From: an uncultured Oceanospirillaceae bacterium
GTDB taxonomy: Bacteria; Pseudomonadota; Gammaproteobacteria; Pseudomonadales; Oceanobacteraceae
Reading direction: 5' to 3'
Assembly (NCBI GenBank): GCA_937974825.1
Contig: CALJVD010000059.1
Coordinates: 1 to 31,173, forward strand
DNA length: 31,173 nt
Shown here: piece by piece, positions 25,002 through 31,173 of the stretch
Layout: every line of letters starts with the position of its first letter
How positions within the stretch are numbered: the first letter of the stretch is position 1
Notes under the pieces: generated by a model
The model's input: the letters and a program-made list of their open reading frames with translations, nothing else
Databases searched by the model: none
What the model was told of the DNA's origin: nothing
Made by a program: the position numbers and the translations under genes

Positions 25002-25640
25002 TTATTGCTTCAACGCCTTACGTTCTTTTTCGATTAAGAAATCGACTACTTTTAAGATGTTTCTTTGGCCGTTTGCAGAGCTTGCATCCACGACGTATTT
25101 ACCTTGAACGATAACGGCAGGAACGCCATTAATACCGAAGGCTTGAATACGTTGGTTAGCTTGCTTCATGCGACTTCTGACCGTAAATGAATTGTAGGCT
25201 TTATCAAAATCTTCTTTCGATACTTTAGCGTACTTCACTAAGAAATCACGCTGATCGTCCTTAGTTAATAGGCGCTGGTTAGCGTTATGAATTGATTTAA
25301 AGATAGTGTCGTGAACCTGATCTAAAACACCAAGTAAATCGGCAACATAGTAAAGTTGTGCGTGCGCTACCCAAGCACGACCAAACTGTGCGGGAACACC
25401 GGTAACAGAGACATCATCGGCTACTGTTTTTTTCCAAGGAGTTAATAGGCTCTCAAGTTGAAAACAGTGCGGGCAACCATACCAAAAGGCTTCTTCTACA
25501 TGAATTTTACCGTCGGCAACCACAGGGACAGGGTTGCTGATTACGGTATATCCGTTTCCTGGGCTGTATTCATCTGCGAAAGAATTAAACGACAGTGCTA
25601 GAGAAAGAACGACCAGCAAAGACTTAAACTTAGTGAGCAT
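25002..25640 (-). CDS. dsbA: Periplasmic thiol:disulfide oxidoreductase DsbA
   Basis: DsbA introduces disulfide bonds into proteins exported to the periplasm and is reoxidised by DsbB. The 212-residue product has a signal peptide (MLTKFKSLLVVLSLALSFNSFA). The active site is FWYGCPHCFQLE (CPHC) and the cis-proline loop is GINGVPAVIVQGKYVV. The ATG at 25640 is preceded by GGAGA; an in-frame ATG four codons earlier overlaps that site and is disfavoured. It lies downstream of the cytochrome c4 gene on the same strand, but a strong terminator separates them. The dsbA/cytochrome c4/engB neighbourhood is conserved in pseudomonads. Confidence 0.95.
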   Translation of the reverse strand: MLTKFKSLLVVLSLALSFNSFADEYSPGNGYTVISNPVPVVADGKIHVEEAFWYGCPHCFQLESLLTPWKKTVADDVSVTGVPAQFGRAWVAHAQLYYVADLLGVLDQVHDTIFKSIHNANQRLLTKDDQRDFLVKYAKVSKEDFDKAYNSFTVRSRMKQANQRIQAFGINGVPAVIVQGKYVVDASSANGQRNILKVVDFLIEKERKALKQ

Positions 25641-25726
25641 AGATGTCTCCATTTATAGTAATAATTAAGTTGGAAAGTATTTTTACATAAAGGTTCGTTA
25701 ATGCCCAACTTTTAAACGAAAGGCAT

Positions 25727-25752
25727 AAAAAAAGCGGCCTAAGCCGCTTTTC
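25727..25752 (-). terminator. Rho-independent terminator of the cytochrome c4 gene
   Basis: AAAGCGGC (25731-25738) pairs with GCCGCTTT (25743-25750) around a CTAA loop. On the minus strand a run of seven T follows. It sits 13 bases after the cytochrome c4 stop. Confidence 0.9.
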
Positions 25753-25764
25753 TTCACAGGTCGA

Positions 25765-26367
25765 TTAACGTAGACCTTGGATGTATGAAGCAACCGCTTC
25801 AATTTCTTTAGTATGCATACGCTCTGCAATGTCACGCATTAAACGAGCGTCGCCGTCGTTAGTACGCTCGCCCATGCTGAATTTGGTTAACTGAGCTTCG
25901 GTGTATTCAGCAAATTGACCCGCTAATGCAGGGTATTTTGCTAGAGCAATACCGTTACCTTGTGGACCGTGACAAGCGATACAAGCAGGGATGCCTTTTT
26001 CTTCAACACCGCCACGGTAAATGCGCTCACCTAGATCAACTAGATTTTCGTCAGCAGCACCGGCAGTAATGGTTTGAGAAGCATAGAAAGCAGCCATATC
26101 AGCAAAGTCTTCGTCACTTACGCCAGTAACGAAAGGAATCATTTCAGGCACACTGCGTGCACCGTCACGAATATCAATAAGCTGTTTTACTAAGTAAGGA
26201 GCACCTTGGCCGGCGATTTTGGGGAACATGGCAACAGCACTGTTACCGTCCGCACCGTGACAAGCTGCACACATAACAGCTTTTTCTTTACCAGCTTCAG
26301 CATCAGCAGCGAAAGCGTTGGAAATGAATCCAGCAGAAATCATCAGGCTAATTAATAATTTTTTCAT
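25765..26367 (-). CDS. Diheme cytochrome c4
   Basis: This 200-residue periplasmic electron carrier has two fused class I cytochrome c domains. The signal peptide is MKKLLISLMISAGFISNAFA. Heme sites are MCAACHGADGNS in the first domain and ACIACHGPQGNG in the second. The methionine ligands are probably in the two 'M' loops (VPEMIPF and NDGDARLMRDIAERM). The pattern FPKIAGQGAPYLVKQL / YPALAGQFAEYTEAQL, repeated in each half, is typical of c4. It probably feeds a cbb3-type or other terminal oxidase. I chose the ATG at 26367, which gives a clean signal peptide; an in-frame ATG 12 codons earlier does not. Confidence 0.93.
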   Translation of the reverse strand: MKKLLISLMISAGFISNAFAADAEAGKEKAVMCAACHGADGNSAVAMFPKIAGQGAPYLVKQLIDIRDGARSVPEMIPFVTGVSDEDFADMAAFYASQTITAGAADENLVDLGERIYRGGVEEKGIPACIACHGPQGNGIALAKYPALAGQFAEYTEAQLTKFSMGERTNDGDARLMRDIAERMHTKEIEAVASYIQGLR

Positions 26368-26514
26368 TATCAGGTCCAAGTTGTATACGAATTCGGTTAC
26401 CAATCAGGCTGAGTATTCTTCACTCTGCCCACAAATTATTGTGATAGAATGGCACATCACTTAAAGGCACATCATTATATACTATAAATTCCTTAGCGGT
26501 CATTACGTTTACCC

Positions 26515-27153
26515 ATGACAACACAAAATACATTGACATATAACAAAACCCACTTTGTTAAAAGTGCAGCAAAACTGAGCCAGTGTCCCTCTGACATTGA
26601 GCGTGAAGTAGCATTTGCTGGGCGTTCAAACGCCGGTAAGTCGAGTGCGCTAAACCGCTTAACAGGCAATCATAAGCTTGCTCGTACGAGTAAGACTCCA
26701 GGGCGTACACAGCTTATCAACTATTTCCAAATTCACGATACTCCTTTTGCGTTAGTTGATTTACCCGGTTATGGCTTTGCTAAAGTACCTCTTGCGATTA
26801 AAGAAGCTTGGCAACGAGAGTTAGACAACTACTTAACTAAACGCGATGTTTTAGTTGGGCTAGTGCTTTTGATGGATATTAGGCACCCGCTTAAAGACTT
26901 TGACGTTGCCATGTTAACTTGGGCTGAAAAAGCCAATATGCCTGTTCATATTTTGCTGACAAAAGCCGATAAGCTTAAAAGAGGGCCAGCACAGGCTGAG
27001 CTTTTACGGGTTCGTAAATTATTGAAGAGCCGTCAAGCGCCCACGACCGTACAAACCTTCTCATCTTTAAATGGCGAAGGCTTAGACGAGTTAAAACGCA
27101 AGCTGCAGCAGTGGTATTTGCCCGAAGAATTAGCAGCAGAAATAGGTGAATAA
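26515..27153 (+). CDS. engB: Ribosome biogenesis GTPase EngB (YihA/YsxC)
   Basis: This essential GTPase is involved in large ribosomal subunit assembly. The 212-residue length is normal. The GTP-binding motifs are AGRSNAGKSSALN (G1), TSKTPGRTQLINYF (G2 region), LVDLPGYGFAKV (G3), LLTKADKLKRG (G4) and FSSLNGEGLDEL (G5). It is transcribed divergently from the cytochrome c4 gene and followed by a structured non-coding stretch. polA, a common neighbour, is not in the window. Confidence 0.96.
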   Translation: MTTQNTLTYNKTHFVKSAAKLSQCPSDIEREVAFAGRSNAGKSSALNRLTGNHKLARTSKTPGRTQLINYFQIHDTPFALVDLPGYGFAKVPLAIKEAWQRELDNYLTKRDVLVGLVLLMDIRHPLKDFDVAMLTWAEKANMPVHILLTKADKLKRGPAQAELLRVRKLLKSRQAPTTVQTFSSLNGEGLDELKRKLQQWYLPEELAAEIGE

Positions 27154-27221
27154 CAGATAGTCAGTTGCTAAATAGCAATTTAAGCAGCAGGTTTTTGCTT
27201 TAAGGCTATATTTAAAATTCA

Positions 27222-27302
27222 TCTGACGTATAGGTTTATCTCCGCCGCAGACGTCAGGCAAGGCTCAGCTGGTTGGCTCCTAATCGCAGCTGAGCCTTTT
27301 TT
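27222..27302 (+). ncRNA. Candidate small RNA downstream of engB
   Basis: About 80 bases can fold into two hairpins. CTGACGT (27223-27229) pairs with ACGTCAG (27251-27257), enclosing a loop with the C-rich GGTTTATCTCCGCCG. A perfect 12-bp terminator stem with six T follows. The loop contains CUCC, complementary to Shine-Dalgarno sequences, as in many Hfq-type regulators. A TAAAAT -10-like box at 27213-27218 would place a start near the first hairpin, but there is no clear -35. Spot 42 in enterics and ErsA in pseudomonads also lie next to engB. It could instead be just the 3' end of the engB transcript. Confidence 0.4.
27260..27302 (+). terminator. Strong rho-independent terminator after engB
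   Basis: AGGCTCAGCTG (27261-27271) and CAGCTGAGCCT (27287-27297) form a perfect 11-bp stem, extended to 12 by A27260-T27298, with a 15-base loop and TTTTTT at the plus-strand end. The T run is used by plus-strand transcripts; its end overlaps the znuB stop codon. Confidence 0.9.
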
Positions 27303-28098
27303 ATGTGCGTTTAATCAGTGGGTTTAGCGCAGTTAATACCACGAAAATACTCGTAGCTGCCACTACAATGCTTGGTCCAGCAGGGGTGTCCCACCGAAAC
27401 GATGCCAGCATACCTAGCACCACCGAAACCATGCCCACAAGGCTAGCAATCAGTGCCATTTGCTTAGGCGTGTATGACAGTGCACGAGCAGCAGCGGGTG
27501 GAATAATAAGCAGGGCGCTTACCAATAGTATTCCTACGACTTTCATCGATAACGCAACCATTAGCGCTAGCATCAGCAGTAATAACAGCTTTAAACGCTG
27601 AACAGGATACCCTTCAATAAAGGCGAGCTCTTCACTGACCGTGATGGCTAATAAAGGGCGCCATTGCCATATAACAATAGCCAACATGGTAGCGCCTGCT
27701 AAGGCTATCCAGAGGACGTCAGTCAGTTCTACTGCCAGTAAGTCACCAAATAAATAGCCCATTAAATCGACGCGAATACCATGCGCTAAGCTTAGAGTGA
27801 CTAAGCCAATGGCCAGGGTGCTGTGCGAGACAATCCCCAGTAATGTATCGGCCGAAACACGCGCATACTTTTCTAGTGGTAATAGCACTAAGGCTAAAAA
27901 GACTGAGCCAATAATAAGCGCCAGTGATAGGTTGATGTCGGTTAGAACCCCTAAGGTTATTCCTAGAAGCGCACCGTGCGCTAAGGTGTCACCAAAGAAT
28001 GCCATGCGGCGCCATACCACAAAACTGCCGAGTGGGCCTGCCACTAACGCTAATAACAAACCCGCCATTAACGGGGTAATCCACCAAGTACTAATCAT
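27301..28098 (-). CDS. znuB: Zinc ABC transporter permease ZnuB
   Basis: ZnuB is the inner-membrane channel subunit of the high-affinity zinc importer. The 265-residue product has about eight hydrophobic helices. It carries the family motif FVVWRRMAFFGDTLAHGALLG near the N-terminus and ISVEEL-like coupling region AITVSEELAFIEGYPV in the middle. The ATG at 28098 lies inside the last codons of znuC (ATGATTAG, 8-base overlap), preceded by GGAGG located in the znuC His-rich tail. The two are translationally coupled. An upstream in-frame ATG at 28134 adds residues that overlap znuC and is rejected. Confidence 0.94.
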   Translation of the reverse strand: MISTWWITPLMAGLLLALVAGPLGSFVVWRRMAFFGDTLAHGALLGITLGVLTDINLSLALIIGSVFLALVLLPLEKYARVSADTLLGIVSHSTLAIGLVTLSLAHGIRVDLMGYLFGDLLAVELTDVLWIALAGATMLAIVIWQWRPLLAITVSEELAFIEGYPVQRLKLLLLLMLALMVALSMKVVGILLVSALLIIPPAAARALSYTPKQMALIASLVGMVSVVLGMLASFRWDTPAGPSIVVAATSIFVVLTALNPLIKRT

Positions 28099-28837
28099 GA
28101 TGACCTCCGCATTGGTGGTCGTGTTCGTGGTCATGATGGTGGGTATAAGTCACCAGCGGAGCCTCTACGGTTTCTTTGCCAAACAGTTTTAAATAGGCGG
28201 GGTCGATAGATACTTTGTCAGGTGTTCCAGAGCAGCAAATGTGGCCGTTCAAGCAAATAACTTCATCGGTTGCTGCCATGACTAAATGCAAATCATGTGA
28301 CACCATTAAAATAGCGCAGCCGAGCTCGTCACGTAGTTGGGGGATAAGATTATATAGCTCTAACTGACCTTGAATATCCACGCCTTGAACTGGCTCGTCG
28401 AGCACTAATAAATCTGGGTTCATCAATAAGGATTTAGCGAGTAAAACGCGCTGCCACTCACCCCCCGATAAGGTGTGTACCGACAGTTGCGCCAGAGATT
28501 CAATATTTAAGCGTTTTAACCAATGACGAATGTCTTTACTGCGCACATTGCGTGACAGTTTTAGGAAGCTCCACACACTAAGGGGCATGCGCTCATCTAG
28601 GCTGAGTTTTTGCGGCATGTAACCGACGCGTAAGTTAGGCTTGCGCTCGACGTAGCCAGAATCTAACGCTTCTAACCCCAACAGAACACGGATCAGTGTT
28701 GATTTACCGCAGCCATTGGGGCCAATAACCGTAATGATTTGCCCCTTATTAATTGATAAACTGATGTCGTGCAAAACAGTCTTATGTTGCCGCTTCAATA
28801 GCAGGTCATGTGCTTGTATTAATTTAATTGCATTCAT
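28091..28837 (-). CDS. znuC: Zinc ABC transporter ATP-binding protein ZnuC
   Basis: ZnuC powers zinc import. The 248-residue ATPase has Walker A GPNGCGKST, the signature LSGGEWQRVLLAKSL, Walker B LLVLDEPVQGVD and switch histidine in MVSHDLH. After the ATPase core, the last 16 residues are rich in histidine and aspartate (HHHDHEHDHQCGGHHD) and probably bind zinc. The His-rich stretch is in the cytoplasmic subunit, while the ZnuA partner here lacks one. It overlaps znuB and is divergent from znuA across 71 bases. The Shine-Dalgarno is weak. No zur gene is next to it. Confidence 0.95.
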   Translation of the reverse strand: MNAIKLIQAHDLLLKRQHKTVLHDISLSINKGQIITVIGPNGCGKSTLIRVLLGLEALDSGYVERKPNLRVGYMPQKLSLDERMPLSVWSFLKLSRNVRSKDIRHWLKRLNIESLAQLSVHTLSGGEWQRVLLAKSLLMNPDLLVLDEPVQGVDIQGQLELYNLIPQLRDELGCAILMVSHDLHLVMAATDEVICLNGHICCSGTPDKVSIDPAYLKLFGKETVEAPLVTYTHHHDHEHDHQCGGHHD

Positions 28838-28869
28838 TTGTGGCGGTATCGGTATGAGGGATATCTCTC

Positions 28870-28875
28870 TATAAT
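28870..28875 (+). promoter_or_regulatory. -10 box of the znuA promoter
   Basis: TATAAT lies 34 bases before the znuA ATG in the 71-base gap between znuC and znuA. No good -35 is seen 16-18 bases upstream. The gap presumably also holds a Zur operator, but I could not find a convincing match. Confidence 0.5.
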
Positions 28876-28908
28876 GGCGGAATTTTACGTGAAGAGCCTA
28901 TAAACACA

Positions 28909-29721
28909 ATGAAACTTTTTCTTTCTGCGTTATTGTTCTTAGGATCAATAAGCTCAGCATTTGCTCAAACTAATCATATACAAGTGATGGCAAGTATCCA
29001 TCCATTAGCGTTAGTCGCTGCGTCAGTGGTCGAGCCTGACAGTTTAGAAGTGCTTTTACCTAAGGGAATGACGCCGCACGACTTTAGCTTACGCCCCTCC
29101 GATATTGACCGAATCCAAAACGCCGATGTAATTTTATGGGCGGGCGCAGATTCTGAACCTTACTTATCTGGGTTCGTTGAACGTTGGCCAGAAAAAAAGT
29201 GGATCGATGTTAGTCCGGCAAATAATGAAACGGATATAAAAGATCCACACTGGTGGTTTTCAGCTGAGTTAATGATTGATGCTCAGAAGCAGTTGGCTCA
29301 GGTGTTAAGCCTATCAACTAATGACTTCGAACAACAGGTTAACCAAGCAGTAGACAATGCCAAGGCTCAATTAGAGCCTGTGCAAACTAAAGGCTTCCTT
29401 GTGTTTCATCAAGCCTACGATCACTGGGTAGAGGCTATGCAGTTAAACCAAGTGGGTGCGTTTACTATATCTCCCGAACAAAAACCAGGCGCCAAAACGG
29501 TACAGCGTATGCGTAAGCAGGTGCGTAATGGTGATGTAGTCTGTGTCTTCAGTGAACCCGAGTTTTCACCAAATATTGTAGACGCAGTAACCCGTGGTAT
29601 TGATGTTAGACGGGGCGAGTTAGACCCGATGGCGTACAATATTCCGTTGCAATCAGACGGATATGTATTGTTTATCAATGATTTAACTGAGCGCTTTGTA
29701 AACTGTCTAACCAAAGAATAA
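28909..29721 (+). CDS. znuA: Zinc ABC transporter substrate-binding protein ZnuA
   Basis: ZnuA captures zinc in the periplasm and delivers it to ZnuB. The 270-residue product has a signal peptide (MKLFLSALLFLGSISSAFAQ). Candidate zinc ligands are the histidines in ASIHPLA, in MTPHDFSLRPSD and in FLVFHQAYDHW, plus an acidic residue near the C-terminus (GELDPMAYN). It is shorter than E. coli ZnuA (about 310 aa) and lacks the His/Asp-rich loop seen there between the first and second ligands; only DPHWW remains. It is followed by glmU after 26 bases, probably on one transcript. Confidence 0.92.
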   Translation: MKLFLSALLFLGSISSAFAQTNHIQVMASIHPLALVAASVVEPDSLEVLLPKGMTPHDFSLRPSDIDRIQNADVILWAGADSEPYLSGFVERWPEKKWIDVSPANNETDIKDPHWWFSAELMIDAQKQLAQVLSLSTNDFEQQVNQAVDNAKAQLEPVQTKGFLVFHQAYDHWVEAMQLNQVGAFTISPEQKPGAKTVQRMRKQVRNGDVVCVFSEPEFSPNIVDAVTRGIDVRRGELDPMAYNIPLQSDGYVLFINDLTERFVNCLTKE

Positions 29722-29747
29722 ATTAACAATTAAAAAATGGAATGATT

Positions 29748-31115
29748 ATGTCTCTTGCTGTTATTACTCTTGCGGCCGGTAAAGGTTCGCGCATGAAATC
29801 CGACTTACCCAAAGTATTGCATAAGTTGGCAGGCAAGCCGATGTTGGCACATGTGTTGAGTAGCTCGTCACAGCTGAACAATGCTAAGCAACACGTAGTG
29901 ATTGGTCATGGCGCAGAACTGGTACAACAGCAGATTACCGATTTTGATATTAGCTGGGCATTTCAGACTGAACAAAATGGCACCGGGCATGCAGTAGCTC
30001 AGGCTATGCCAAACGTTGATCCAGAAGCAACCGTGATTGTGTTATATGGCGACGTTCCACTTATCCGTAGCAGTACACTGCAACAACTGTTAGATCAAAC
30101 GCAAGCGCAACAAGGTCTAACCTTGTTAACCGTAAAGCTAGATAACCCAATGGGTTATGGCCGTATTGTGCGTAACGCTGCGGGTGAAATTCAAGCTATT
30201 GTCGAGCAAAAAGATGCTAGCCCTGAACAGCTAAAAATTAACGAAGTAAACACAGGTATATTAGCGGTATCAGCCAAGTACTTAAACGAATGGTTGCCTA
30301 AGCTGTCGTCTAATAATGCCCAAGGCGAATACTACCTAACCGATATTATTGCCATGGCCGTTAGTCAAGGTGTTGCCGTTAGCGCTATTCATCCCCACGA
30401 TGAATACGAAGTTCAGGGTGTTAACGATCGCTTACAGCTATCTGAACTAGAACGTGTCTATCAGCGTCAACAAGCCGACGAATTACTGCGTGCAGGGGTG
30501 TCGTTAGCTGACCCAAGTCGCCTAGATATTCGTGGTACGTTAACAGTGGGCAATGACGTGGCTATTGATGTTGGCTGTATCTTTGAAGGCGATGTAACTC
30601 TAGCCGACGGCGTTCATGTTGGGCCTTACTGTGTTATTAAAGACAGTAAAATTGGTGCGGGCACTGAACTGCAAGCCTACTCTCATTTAGACCAAGCAAA
30701 TACCGCAGAAAACTGTCAGATTGGCCCTTATGCGCGCTTACGCCCAGGTGCCGAGCTACATAACCAAGCCAAAGTCGGTAACTTCTGTGAAGTGAAAAAA
30801 TCGGTCATTGGCGAAGGCGCTAAAGTTAACCATCTTACCTATATCGGTGATGCTGAGATCGGAAAACAAGCAAATATTGGTGCCGGTACTATTACTTGTA
30901 ACTACGATGGCGTGAACAAGTTTAAAACTGAAATTGGCGAGAATGCCTTCATTGGTTCTAACTCTTCGTTGGTTGCACCGGTGAAGGTTGGCGCGGGTGC
31001 TACTGTTGGTGCTGGTTCAACCATCACCAAAGATGTGGAAGCTGAAGAGTTAGCCATTGCGCGTGGTAAACAACGCAATATTAGTGGTTGGCAGCGTCCG
31101 GTTAAGATTGAATAA
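29748..31115 (+). CDS. glmU: Bifunctional GlmU (GlcN-1-P acetyltransferase / GlcNAc-1-P uridylyltransferase)
   Basis: GlmU makes UDP-GlcNAc for peptidoglycan and lipopolysaccharide: it acetylates glucosamine-1-phosphate, then transfers UMP from UTP. The N-terminal pyrophosphorylase domain has LAAGKGSRMKSDLPKVLHKLAGKPM, QNGTGHAV, LYGDVPL and EVNTGI. The C-terminal left-handed beta-helix acetyltransferase (from about residue 250) has GPYARLRPGAEL, VGNFCEVKKS, NHLTYIGD, GAGTITCNYDGVNKFKT and AIARGKQRNI. I chose the ATG at 29748 (455 aa; E. coli 456) over the in-frame ATG two codons earlier. It follows znuA, not the atp operon as is common. Confidence 0.97.
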   Translation: MSLAVITLAAGKGSRMKSDLPKVLHKLAGKPMLAHVLSSSSQLNNAKQHVVIGHGAELVQQQITDFDISWAFQTEQNGTGHAVAQAMPNVDPEATVIVLYGDVPLIRSSTLQQLLDQTQAQQGLTLLTVKLDNPMGYGRIVRNAAGEIQAIVEQKDASPEQLKINEVNTGILAVSAKYLNEWLPKLSSNNAQGEYYLTDIIAMAVSQGVAVSAIHPHDEYEVQGVNDRLQLSELERVYQRQQADELLRAGVSLADPSRLDIRGTLTVGNDVAIDVGCIFEGDVTLADGVHVGPYCVIKDSKIGAGTELQAYSHLDQANTAENCQIGPYARLRPGAELHNQAKVGNFCEVKKSVIGEGAKVNHLTYIGDAEIGKQANIGAGTITCNYDGVNKFKTEIGENAFIGSNSSLVAPVKVGAGATVGAGSTITKDVEAEELAIARGKQRNISGWQRPVKIE

Positions 31116-31173
31116 GCTAGGAGCTAGGAGCTAGGAGCTAGGAGCTAGGAGCTAGGAGCTAGGAGCTAGGAGC
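31116..31173. repeat. GCTAGGA heptanucleotide tandem repeat
   Basis: Eight perfect copies of the 7-bp unit plus two bases run from the first base after the glmU stop codon to the window edge. The array is truncated there, so its full length is unknown. Every frame meets TAG, so it is non-coding. Confidence 0.95.

Noticed and set aside
27162..27179. Small TTGCTA/TAGCAA hairpin just after engB as a terminator
   Set aside because: The stem is only about five AT-rich base pairs with a weak T run; the strong terminator at 27260-27302 is a better candidate.
27797..28192. 131-codon plus-strand frame across the znuB/znuC junction
   Set aside because: It is antisense to two well-supported transporter genes and has no recognisable features.
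28838..28908. Zur operator between znuC and znuA
   Set aside because: I expected one from the gene content, but no palindrome close to the known gammaproteobacterial Zur box is visible.
1..31173. Mobile elements, prophage, CRISPR, toxin-antitoxin or defence genes
   Set aside because: I looked for transposases, integrases, repeat-spacer arrays and typical toxin or nuclease domains and found none; all sizeable genes have other assignments or remain unknown without such motifs.

Overview
The window looks like chromosomal DNA of a gammaproteobacterium, probably a marine Oceanospirillales- or Pseudomonas-related lineage. This is inferred from gene content and moderate, slightly AT-rich base composition, not from a database match. 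Almost every gene is intact and belongs to a housekeeping or well-known family. I see no transposase, integrase, phage gene, CRISPR array, tRNA or rRNA. The left edge cuts an MscS-like channel gene, and the right edge cuts a 7-bp tandem repeat.

Layout. 1-2604 (minus strand): the start of an MscS-type channel gene, then an octaheme tetrathionate-reductase-family cytochrome c and its diheme-type cytochrome b partner, joined by an ATGA overlap. 2917-5319 (minus): a MalY/PatB C-S lyase followed by a DHA1-type MFS exporter. 5635-6486 (minus): a diiron-type predicted metal-dependent hydrolase. 6487-7185: a 0.7-kb AT-rich gap with repeated near-DnaA boxes just upstream of mnmG, the best candidate here for a replication origin. 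7186-11112 (plus): mnmG, an LldD-type lactate dehydrogenase, a small membrane protein and a small lipoprotein. 11135-11686 (minus): a gamma-class carbonic anhydrase-like protein. 11811-14174 (plus): oligopeptidase A (prlC) and the zinc-ribbon protein YheV. 14220-17561 (plus): an operon of three lipoproteins (COG3014 type, LpoB-like, LPP20 type) led by an 11-nt perfect Shine-Dalgarno sequence.

17536-18198 (minus): an unknown protein whose gene overlaps the LPP20 gene tail to tail. 18469-23417 (plus): comM/yifB, rep helicase and a cytochrome P450. 23414-24025 (minus): an unknown protein. 24286-24963 (plus): a small kinase-like protein. 25002-26367 (minus): dsbA and a diheme cytochrome c4. 26515-27153 (plus): engB/yihA, followed by a structured non-coding stretch ending in a very strong terminator. 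27301-28837 (minus): znuB and znuC, divergent from znuA and glmU (28909-31115, plus). A GCTAGGA heptamer array starts at the first base after the glmU stop.

How the genes relate. Respiratory and periplasmic redox functions are frequent: octaheme cytochrome plus cytochrome b, LldD, cytochrome c4 and DsbA. Envelope functions are also frequent: three lipoproteins, GlmU and the kinase-like protein. The zinc importer is split between two divergent transcripts. mnmG, engB, dsbA-cytochrome c4, the znu genes and glmU lie near the origin in pseudomonads, but here the usual partners rsmG/parAB (after mnmG), the atp operon (before glmU) and polA (near engB) are missing, so the order has been rearranged.

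I found no clearly new multi-gene system. The most promising leads are the candidate small RNA after engB, the candidate origin before mnmG, the three-lipoprotein operon and the octaheme cytochrome module.
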